DNA of 12,120 nucleotides from JBNKEI01 sp050288705. GTDB lineage: Bacteria > Myxococcota > Myxococcia > Myxococcales > UBA5297. Of the stretch, positions 1 to 5,306 are shown piece by piece. Where the stretch lies: contig JBNKEI010000040.1 of the NCBI GenBank assembly GCA_050288705.1, positions 1-12,120 of the forward strand. The letters are read 5' to 3'. The translations under genes and the position numbers were made by a program. The notes under the pieces are model-generated. The model was not told the DNA's origin, did not search any database, and worked only from the letters and a program-made list of their open reading frames with translations. Numbering within the stretch: position 1 is the first letter of the stretch; every line of letters begins with the position of its first letter.

Positions 1-303
1 TTCAAACCATGGCTAAATAGGACACGGCCTGATTCCCTGCCCCGAAGCTCCTTACTGGCCAGCATCGTATCTGATAGGCGCGACTTCCCGCGCTCGCGGT
101 AGCCGAGCGCGTACGCTCCGAGATTTACTGCCGCATTTATGATCGCGGTCATGATGATTGCCGCATGCTGGGCATGTCCATGACCTTTTGGTAATTAGAC
201 TGCTCTCTTTAAGATGATACTTGAGCCAAACCGAACGGTGGGTTTTTGCAACCTTAGAACCCCATACCTACTGGCCAGGACTATGTAAAATCAATTCTTG
301 AAG
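1..303 (-). pseudogene. Decayed C-terminal relic of a TnpB / IS200-IS605 OrfB transposon nuclease
   Basis: On the minus strand, three reading frames together spell the end of a TnpB protein. Around 237-267 one frame reads like the 'YGSKV-x-K' segment that precedes the zinc ribbon. From about 222 to 139 the same frame gives LKESSLITKRSWTCPACG followed by NHHDRDH, the second half of the TnpB zinc ribbon (CPxCG) and the invariant DRD motif. The frame must then slip by one base at the T run 136-138 to continue as INAAVNL and a tail that stays open to the window edge. Removing one T restores the family pattern DRDxNAAxNL. The first CxxC pair is missing between about 222 and 240, probably a small deletion, and in-frame stops occur near 250-295. 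The N-terminal two thirds of a normal TnpB is absent. The relic is therefore dead and truncated, and it lies divergently next to the trmO-like gene. Family assignment is by remembered consensus; the frameshifts are read directly. Confidence 0.75.
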
Positions 304-336
304 CCTACCAAGACTGGTGTGTGCTAGTTTGGAGCA

Positions 337-810
337 ATGATTTCACTAAAAATTCTCGGCACTCTGCATACCCCCTACAAAGAACCCCAAGGAATGCCTA
401 TCCAGGGGACTTTCAGACCAAATGAAATAGGATATGCGGAAATTTTCGACCAATTCACCGACTGCCTGAAGGGTGTGGAGATGTTTTCCCACCTGCTACT
501 TTTTTACTACTTCCACACTGTTACCGAAGAGAAGATGGTTCATCAACCTTACCTGGAGGATAATGACTATGGTAGTTTTGCAACCCGTAACAATCAAAGA
601 ATCAACAAGCTTGGCTTTTCAGTAGTCAAGCTGAAAAAGCTGGAAGGTAACCGAGTCTATTTTTCCGAAGTAGACATGCTAGACAAAACCCCGCTTTTGG
701 ATATTAAACCCTATGTGACCCATTTCGATTACCGGGAAAGAACAAAATGTGGCTGGTATGAAAAACATTTCCAGGGTGGCCATACTCCCGAAAGAGTTAT
801 TTTAAAGTAA
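337..810 (+). CDS. trmO: TrmO/TsaA-family tRNA (adenine37-N6)-methyltransferase-like protein
   Basis: This is a 157-residue protein of the UPF0066/TsaA/TrmO beta-barrel family. Characterised TrmO uses S-adenosylmethionine to methylate N6 of t6A37 in tRNA. Supporting stretches are GYAEIF near residues 32-37, the 'L-x-GVEMFSHL' block (about 44-53), an ATRNNQRINKLGFSVVKL block (about 82-99; family pattern ATRSxxRPNxIGxSVVxL) and DKTPLLDIKPYV (about 116-127). The length matches the short single-domain forms; E. coli TrmO has an extra C-terminal domain. The usual RPNPIG is changed to RINKLG, losing both prolines but keeping Asn and Gly, so substrate or activity may differ. The start is ATG 337 with GGAG at 331-334, only 2 nt away, which is a tight spacing. 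It stands alone: the next gene on the strand begins 197 bp later. Family membership is solid; the exact tRNA substrate is inferred. Confidence 0.8.
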   Translation: MISLKILGTLHTPYKEPQGMPIQGTFRPNEIGYAEIFDQFTDCLKGVEMFSHLLLFYYFHTVTEEKMVHQPYLEDNDYGSFATRNNQRINKLGFSVVKLKKLEGNRVYFSEVDMLDKTPLLDIKPYVTHFDYRERTKCGWYEKHFQGGHTPERVILK

Positions 811-1007
811 CCAGCCGACATATCGAGAAAAAGCTAAGAAGCAGAAAGAAGGTGCTGAATAGTTGCCCGGTTGCCTGTCTAAAAAAGTCTAGCATCATAC
901 AAAAACAAGGCGCGTTCAATTGCGCACCATACTAAATATCAAGCGAGTGCAGATTCGCGATTGCTCCGCAAAATATTTCTTTTTCTCAGATGTTAAATTG
1001 ACTAGTA
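811..1007. other. Intergenic gap with no recognisable gene
   Basis: These 197 bases separate the TrmO-like and DedA genes. I see no convincing hairpin terminator, no clear -35/-10 pair and no conserved short ORF. A reading frame that opens at 920 and runs into DedA is a shadow of the DedA coding sequence. Confidence 0.5.
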
Positions 1008-1622
1008 ATGGAATCACTAAACTCATTTTTCGACCAAGCCGGGGCATGGGGTCCTGTCTTTTTAGCTCTGGCAGCAGCAGTGGAATACATTTTTCCCCCT
1101 TTTCCGGGAGACACCGTTACCTTACTGGGAGGGTTATACTCTTACCTGCGCGGCAACTGTCTGCCGCTAGTCTTTGCAGCAATTATGGCCGGGACATTGC
1201 TAGGGTCAAGCGTGGACTACGCTTTAGGTCGTTGGATTGCGCAGCACTATGCCAATCGGGGATCGTCTTCCTGGCTGGGGCGCCGAATCAAACCCGAACA
1301 ACTCGATCGCTGGAGGCAACGCTTTCATCAGCGGGAAATAATGTGGCTGCTTCTCAATCGGTTTTTACCGGCCATCCGCGGCCCCGTTTTTTTTGCCGCG
1401 GGAATGGCGCAAGTTCCTTACAAACGGGTTCTTTTTTGGGGTGGACTGTCGGCGTTATTATGGAATTGTTTGTTAATATTCACTGGTTATGCTTTAGGTG
1501 GACAAGCGCATAAGCTGGAAGCCTTGCTTTTGAGTTATGGGCGTTATTCCTGGATTGCTCTCGGTGTTTTTGGGGTAGCTGTAGGAGCAACTGTTTTTTT
1601 GAAAAGGCTACGAAACGCTTGA
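1008..1622 (+). CDS. DedA family (SNARE-associated / VTT domain) inner-membrane protein
   Basis: This is a 204-residue polytopic membrane protein of the DedA family, whose members act at the inner membrane in lipid-carrier flipping (for example undecaprenyl phosphate) and envelope homeostasis. Visible family marks are the re-entrant motif EYIFPPFPGD (residues 26-35), the acidic residue in SSVDYALGRW (D70), the amphipathic basic stretch 88-115, and NRFLPAIRGPVFFAAG (117-132) with the two conserved arginines R118 and R124. A C-terminal TM follows at about 181-198 with a short basic tail. The length matches the usual 190-220 residues. The ATG at 1008 gives the right N-terminus but has no strong Shine-Dalgarno sequence. 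The last 15 bases overlap the 3' end of the convergent Lgt-family gene. The substrate cannot be told from sequence. Confidence 0.88.
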   Translation: MESLNSFFDQAGAWGPVFLALAAAVEYIFPPFPGDTVTLLGGLYSYLRGNCLPLVFAAIMAGTLLGSSVDYALGRWIAQHYANRGSSSWLGRRIKPEQLDRWRQRFHQREIMWLLLNRFLPAIRGPVFFAAGMAQVPYKRVLFWGGLSALLWNCLLIFTGYALGGQAHKLEALLLSYGRYSWIALGVFGVAVGATVFLKRLRNA

Positions 1623-2372
1623 ATTTGTAAAGGCCCGTTTGCGAATCATTTGCCAAACTCCCCACCCTACAATCAGGAAACATCCGTATTGAGCAGGAGT
1701 CAGACCGGCGTATCGCGCGTCTACATAAGATAAATCAGAAGCACGTAAGAAATCAAAAAAGAACCGGCCAACCCCGTACATGACTGCCAGTACTGCTAAT
1801 AGTCGATTATGCATTCGATTATTTTTAAATAAAACATAAAGCACCAGGCTTATTACTCCTAACCAGAGAGCGTCATAGAAACCGAGATCGTGGCGGGGAC
1901 CATCGGAAAATCGCACTGCCAACCAGAAGTCAGTTTTCACTCCCGGGTGATCATGAACTGAAAAACATCCTAATCGCGCCACTGCCCATCCAGGCGCCAT
2001 TCCTAAAGCAAAGGCATCGCCATACGTGGATATTTTTAAAGAACGGTACCTAAAATAGAGCACCGCACCAATTACTCCTCCAAGCAATCCACCAAAGGAA
2101 GAAAGGCCATCCCAAACGCGAAGAATTCTCCAAGGGTCACTTAATTCTTCGGGATGATAGAGAAAAACGTGTACCAAATGACCAAAAAGAATACCCAATA
2201 CTACTCCCCATAATGTGAACTCTAATATTGGATTGGGGTCTAAATTCATTCGTTGCGCCCAATAAACAGTCAACCGTGCTCCCAGAAAAATGCCCAGGGC
2301 GGCAAGTACTCCGAATACTTCCAAAGTAAACGGACCAAACGAATAGGAAGGAAAAGAAAAATAGGGAATCAT
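1608..2372 (-). CDS. Divergent prolipoprotein diacylglyceryl transferase (Lgt) family membrane protein
   Basis: This is a 254-residue polytopic membrane protein with Lgt architecture. Its N-terminus is YSFGPFTLEVFGVLAALG (10-27), followed by the loop before TM4 (GLSSFGGLLGGVIG, 89-102), the Lgt-signature region (ARLGCF then VHDHPG, 132-144), RHDLGFYDALW (160-170), RFFFDFLR (203-210) and GLTPAQYG (223-230). Canonical Lgt transfers diacylglycerol from phosphatidylglycerol to the lipobox cysteine of prolipoproteins. Several canonical residues are changed: the GxSFHGG histidine aligns with F93, the Asn of GRxGNFxNGE aligns with C136, and the NGE segment is replaced by a His/Asp cluster (H140, D141, H142). 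R133, R203 and R210 are kept. I remember similar 'GCxxxHDHPG' forms from deltaproteobacterial genomes, so this may be a lineage-specific paralogue or an Lgt with an altered active site. The start at 2372 has no clear Shine-Dalgarno sequence; a small AGGTT/AACCT hairpin (2375-2388) sits just upstream. Confidence 0.8.
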   Translation of the reverse strand: MIPYFSFPSYSFGPFTLEVFGVLAALGIFLGARLTVYWAQRMNLDPNPILEFTLWGVVLGILFGHLVHVFLYHPEELSDPWRILRVWDGLSSFGGLLGGVIGAVLYFRYRSLKISTYGDAFALGMAPGWAVARLGCFSVHDHPGVKTDFWLAVRFSDGPRHDLGFYDALWLGVISLVLYVLFKNNRMHNRLLAVLAVMYGVGRFFFDFLRASDLSYVDARYAGLTPAQYGCFLIVGWGVWQMIRKRAFTNSSVS

Positions 2373-2425
2373 GAAGGTTTAATAACCTACAACTCGCTGT
2401 TTAGCAAATGTTCTCTCAAAACAGT

Positions 2426-2524
2426 CCTCTCTCCCTTTGGGAGAGATTTAGAGTGAGGGAAAAGTGAATCAGAAATCCAGTCTCAACTCACAATCCCTCA
2501 CCCTGACCCTCTCCCAAAGGGGGA
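2426..2524. repeat. Long imperfect inverted repeat (REP-like intergenic palindrome)
   Basis: The left arm (about 2426-2460) and right arm (about 2494-2524) are reverse complements at about 27 of 31 positions, around a 33-nt spacer. The left arm itself contains a perfect 7-bp hairpin, CTCTCCC TTT GGGAGAG (2429-2445), and the right arm a weaker CTCTCCC AAA GGG version. The right arm reads CCCTCACCCTGACCCTCTCCC, close to an intergenic palindrome I recall as widely scattered in proteobacterial genomes. It lies between the Tgl-like gene and the Lgt-family gene, both transcribed leftward, so folded RNA could terminate or stabilise the upstream transcript. There is no T run after the hairpins, so a classic intrinsic terminator is not supported. 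Confidence 0.75.
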
Positions 2525-2601
2525 TTCTCTGTTCGCATGTCATCTGAATCGTTACAATTTTTTAAAATTCTATATGATTCTATTTTAGCGATTCTTCATT
2601 A

Positions 2602-3846
2602 TTACGACAAATTTCCTTCAGTTCGATCCATATACAATAGTTTATTAATATCGGTTGTTCCGCTTACACCTGAAAGGTATTCGTTAGCTACTTCGCCGGT
2701 ACCAGTCGCTCCAGGATTCGAATCAACAAAGGTTTTTCCAATTCTCCAAAACTGGTCTTTGCCACTCTCATCTTTTCCCAGATAGATAACATTCCAACCG
2801 TTATTCTCGGTGGTGTTGTCGGTTGGGTTTTCATACCAACGCCAATCTCCGGGAACAAGCTGGTCTCCACTTTGTGGATCGTACCTACCCCACTCTCCGT
2901 TGTTATAATCTGCATGGGAAACATAATTCCATTCACCGCCATCGCTTTTGCCGTCTGTAGAATCGAATTTCCCGTAAAAATTAAGGCTCTGAAAACTATG
3001 ATTGAAATCGTCTTTTCCAATGGTATCGAGAGTGGATAGAAGGTTCAATGCACGTACGCCACCAGCGCAATCGAATTCATAACGTTCGGGATGTTTGCGC
3101 AGGTCCTCGACTGCCGCAGCGGGGTTTGCGCCTGGTTTCAGCGACATCATTTGAAAGTCCTTCCCGGGCACATCTTTTAGTTCCCAAAAATCATTGGGAC
3201 CCTTGAGCTTTGGAGTGGCGTCGGGGGTAAATTCCCACTTAGGATTGGACAATGCGTTTTTAACTATATTAGCTCGCTGATTGAAGTCGATTGCCTGCTC
3301 TTTATTAAATGTGACCCGCTCTCCGTTCGCTTTTTGGATGACGTCTCCTGCACCTATTTGTCCATCAAGGTCATTATCAAAGACTTTTGCCCCGGGACCA
3401 TATTGAGCATCGGCTATACGTTTCTGAGCATGGTTCATGGACAGCAAACTAGTGCGAGGAGGCGGTTCACGCACCACCCGCTCTCCCCGATCAGGGCGAT
3501 GACACGGACGCCGGCGACTAGGAGTAACTCCCTGGTTCGGCATTGCTCCTTGGTTCGGCATTGCTCCCTGGTTCGGCATTGCTCCCTGGTTCGGCATTGC
3601 TCCCTGGTTCGGCATTGCTCCCTGATTCGGCATTGCTCCATGCCTGGGCATTCTCGGGAATGAATCAAGTCTTTCGAAAGTGTCACATATATTTTTTATT
3701 GTGGAGAGACCTGAGTGCAGTGCTGCAAACTCATGCAACAACTCAAGTTGAAATGTCATTGTTTCTGGGCGCATTTGGTGCATTTTTCCCAAGTAAGAAT
3801 TTCCACAACCGTGATTTTTACCAACACCATCTTTGTATGGTTTCAT
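2602..3846 (-). CDS. Tgl-like protein-glutamine gamma-glutamyltransferase domain protein with MPNQGA repeats and an EF-hand loop
   Basis: This is a 414-residue soluble-looking protein without a signal peptide. The order is: N-terminal region (1-70), six tandem MPNQGA repeats (71-106), a basic Arg/Pro-rich linker (107-135), a canonical EF-hand calcium loop DNDLDGQIGAGD (157-168; acidic at 1, 3, 5, 12, Gly at 6, Ile at 8), then a domain (about 218-408) resembling Bacillus Tgl, the spore-coat transglutaminase. Matching blocks are RYEFDCAGG (255-263; Tgl FYAFECATA), LDTIGKDDFNHSF (273-285; Tgl IDTIGEDKFNASF), GDWRWYENP (333-341; Tgl GDCLYFKNP) and GWNVIYLG (350-357; Tgl GENVILLG). The candidate nucleophile is C260. 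The preceding Glu is Asp (D259) and the second catalytic Glu is Trp (W351), so activity is uncertain. ATG 3846 is well supported by GGAG 6 nt upstream. Transglutaminase chemistry would cross-link or deamidate Gln side chains; an effector or matrix role is inference. Family assignment rests on remembered Tgl sequence. Confidence 0.68.
   Translation of the reverse strand: MKPYKDGVGKNHGCGNSYLGKMHQMRPETMTFQLELLHEFAALHSGLSTIKNICDTFERLDSFPRMPRHGAMPNQGAMPNQGAMPNQGAMPNQGAMPNQGAMPNQGVTPSRRRPCHRPDRGERVVREPPPRTSLLSMNHAQKRIADAQYGPGAKVFDNDLDGQIGAGDVIQKANGERVTFNKEQAIDFNQRANIVKNALSNPKWEFTPDATPKLKGPNDFWELKDVPGKDFQMMSLKPGANPAAAVEDLRKHPERYEFDCAGGVRALNLLSTLDTIGKDDFNHSFQSLNFYGKFDSTDGKSDGGEWNYVSHADYNNGEWGRYDPQSGDQLVPGDWRWYENPTDNTTENNGWNVIYLGKDESGKDQFWRIGKTFVDSNPGATGTGEVANEYLSGVSGTTDINKLLYMDRTEGNLS
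3531..3638 (-). repeat. Six tandem 18-bp units encoding MPNQGA repeats
   Basis: Six head-to-tail 18-bp units, consensus CCTGGTTCGGCATTGCTC on the plus strand, begin at 3531, 3549, 3567, 3585, 3603 and 3621. They are almost identical: single changes occur in units 2 and 6. A degenerate partial unit follows at 3639-3660. Being a multiple of three, unit gain or loss would keep the reading frame. Near-identity at the DNA level indicates recent slippage or strong homogenisation, so copy number may vary between strains. Confidence 0.95.
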
Positions 3847-3850
3847 TGTT

Positions 3851-3860
3851 TTCTCCGTTT
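3851..3860 (-). promoter_or_regulatory. Ribosome-binding site of the Tgl-like gene
   Basis: On the minus strand the sequence GGAGAAAACA precedes ATG 3846. The GGAG core, 6 nt from the start codon, fixes the start of this otherwise hard-to-place N-terminus. Confidence 0.75.
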
Positions 3861-4170
3861 ACGCTGAAATTAATTAATTAGGAAATTCCTTTACTTTTTT
3901 ATTTTCTGCCGATTATGTAGCACCCGATATTCAGGCTTTATGACCGCTTATACTGCACCGCTGCATCACTGTTGGTGTTCGACAATCAATGCTAGAAAAA
4001 TGCCAAGTTAAAATATCTGGCGAAAGCAGGCAGTTTCCCTGATTTAGGCAGATGATGTCCTAATCTCGACAAAAATTGCGTCCGAATTGATCCCTCGCCA
4101 TTGGGATCAATTTGTTCATTGGGATCTCTTTGTGACTGAGGAGACTGCAGACTTCCTTTGCATAATTCCT
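3861..4170. promoter_or_regulatory. Divergent intergenic region with AT-rich promoter-like sequence
   Basis: This region lies between the leftward Tgl-like gene and the rightward histidine kinase, so it should hold both promoters. Near the Tgl-like start there is an AT-rich TTAATTAATTA tract (3868-3880) and a small perfect inverted repeat AGGAA-A-TTCCT (3880-3890). These could form a -10 region and an operator, but no convincing -35/-10 pair can be assigned. Toward the kinase sits a stronger repeat array at 4085-4134, listed separately. I see no RNA gene or conserved small ORF. Confidence 0.4.
4085..4134. promoter_or_regulatory. Operator-like inverted and direct repeats upstream of the histidine kinase
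   Basis: A perfect 10-bp inverted repeat, AATTGATCCC (4085-4094) and GGGATCAATT (4103-4112), has an 8-nt spacer. The right half is then duplicated: CATTGGGATC occurs at 4099-4108 and again at 4117-4126, part of an imperfect 18-bp tandem duplication (4099-4116 and 4117-4134). The result is three GGGATC half-sites, one inverted and two direct, 37-45 bp upstream of the likely kinase start. No T run follows, so this looks like a protein-binding site rather than a terminator. If translation started at TTG 4087 it would be coding (a repeated HWD motif), which I consider less likely. Confidence 0.5.
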
Positions 4171-5166
4171 ATGCGCTTGTGGCAAATAAGAGTTAGGCTA
4201 CGGCATATGTTGATAAAACGATGGCTAAAGTTCGCAATTGGTCCGGCGTTTTGGATAGGGGCTGTCCAATCGGTATGGACAATCACCCTGGTGTTCTGGA
4301 TCATTTTTTTTGTTGATCGCCGAAACCACGGTCCCGAGGTAGGATGGGGGCCGCTAGTGGTTGGAATAGTGCTTTTAGGCGTTATGCTAGTTGGCTCGGT
4401 GGTGGTTCTTATTCATTTTGGCCGCCAAGTCGCCCACAATCGAGCAATGAAAGATTTTGTTTCCACTGTGAGTCATGATCTGCGCTCGCCTCTGGCTGCG
4501 GCTAAGCTTCATATTGATACTCTCAGGCTGCGCAATTTGAATAGCCACCAAAAGGATACCTGTCTTTCCATGGCTTCACAAAATTTGGAGCGGCTGGAGT
4601 CGGGAATAGAGAATGTTCTTACTGCCTCGCGCATTGAAAGGCGAGGGCTCAAATTTAATGCAGAACGAGTCGAGTTAAAGGAAGAATTACAACAATACGC
4701 AAACTTCAAAGCCAAAGAAGTCAATCTGCAAGGAGCGCAACTTTTTTGCAACTTTCAATCGCACCCTTTGGCAATTGTATTAGCTGATCGACAACTGCTA
4801 AGGCACATATTAGACAACCTGGTAGATAACGCCATTCATCATAGCCAAACCGGAGTTCAAATCCACTTAGACCTGGTAGCGCAAAGCCGTTGCGCGGTTA
4901 TTGGTGTCCGTGACAATGGCCCGGGACTAAAACGTCAGGAGTTAAAGCGAGTCTTTCGTATGTTTTATCGTGCGCCCCCTGCGCGAAGACATACCAAAGG
5001 TACTGGTCTGGGACTTTTTATTGTAGCTGGAGTAGCCCGCGCCCATGGAGGACATGCCTGGGCAGAGTTGCCCGAGAACGGATGCGGATGCTACTTTCGG
5101 GTTGCACTTCCGCAATGCCTAGAAAAGCCAAAAAAAGCAAAAAAGGCGAGAAGTCCTGGTTGCTAG
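4171..5166 (+). CDS. Orphan two-transmembrane sensor histidine kinase (HisKA-HATPase_c)
   Basis: This is a sensor kinase of about 331 residues counted from ATG 4171. Two TM helices at about 24-47 and 60-85 flank only a short loop, so there is no sizeable periplasmic sensor and no clear HAMP domain. The dimerisation/phosphoacceptor domain has the H box STVSHDLRSPLA with H102. The ATPase domain has an N box, DNLVDNAIHHS (N220), a G1 box, DNGPGL (from about D248), an F box, VFRMFYRA, and a G2 box, GTGLGLFIV (from about G277). All catalytic motifs are intact. The C-terminus is Lys-rich. The start is uncertain: ATG 4171, ATG 4207 and an upstream TTG 4087 share the frame, none with a strong Shine-Dalgarno sequence. 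I chose 4171 because the earlier codons lie in the repeat array. No response regulator gene is next to it; the downstream neighbour is plsB. The signal and partner are unknown. Confidence 0.85.
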   Translation: MRLWQIRVRLRHMLIKRWLKFAIGPAFWIGAVQSVWTITLVFWIIFFVDRRNHGPEVGWGPLVVGIVLLGVMLVGSVVVLIHFGRQVAHNRAMKDFVSTVSHDLRSPLAAAKLHIDTLRLRNLNSHQKDTCLSMASQNLERLESGIENVLTASRIERRGLKFNAERVELKEELQQYANFKAKEVNLQGAQLFCNFQSHPLAIVLADRQLLRHILDNLVDNAIHHSQTGVQIHLDLVAQSRCAVIGVRDNGPGLKRQELKRVFRMFYRAPPARRHTKGTGLGLFIVAGVARAHGGHAWAELPENGCGCYFRVALPQCLEKPKKAKKARSPGC

Positions 5167-5306
5167 GCCAAAAGCATTGCCCTGGCCAAAAGGATATTGG
5201 ACGACCAAGCCAACCCCAGTATATTAGCATTCGAAAGAAAACTGAATTTGGTCACCAAGCAAGATACGCCGCAAGCGAAGAAGCCTGGACAGGTACTTAT
5301 TTACTT

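Noticed and set aside
246..290. Promoter for the trmO-like gene (TTGCAA and TATGTA hexamer-like sequences)
   Set aside because: The spacing between them does not fit 16-18 bp and the region lies within the TnpB relic; not strong enough to annotate.
351..457. Leucine-rich repeats in the NEL protein linker (given here as residue positions 351-457 of the product of 7968-10313)
   Set aside because: No LxxLxLxxN periodicity is present; the segment is charged and helical.
920..1513. Open frame of 197 codons on the plus strand
   Set aside because: It overlaps DedA in another frame; its product is rich in Ser/Arg with no family pattern, whereas the DedA frame shows clear motifs.
2426..2524. Classic rho-independent terminator
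   Set aside because: The hairpins are GC-rich, but no T run follows them on either strand.
3531..3638. Possible CRISPR-like array
   Set aside because: The units are contiguous 18-mers without spacers and encode in-frame hexapeptides; this is a coding tandem repeat.
3334..3663. Plus-strand frame with Leu-Val-Arg-His-Cys-Ser repeats
   Set aside because: It is the antisense reading of the MPNQGA repeats; the minus-strand frame has a ribosome-binding site, an EF-hand and Tgl-like motifs.
4087..4170. TTG-initiated extension of the histidine kinase
   Set aside because: The extra 28 codons lie in the inverted/direct repeat array, have no ribosome-binding site and no kinase-family character; treated as regulatory DNA.
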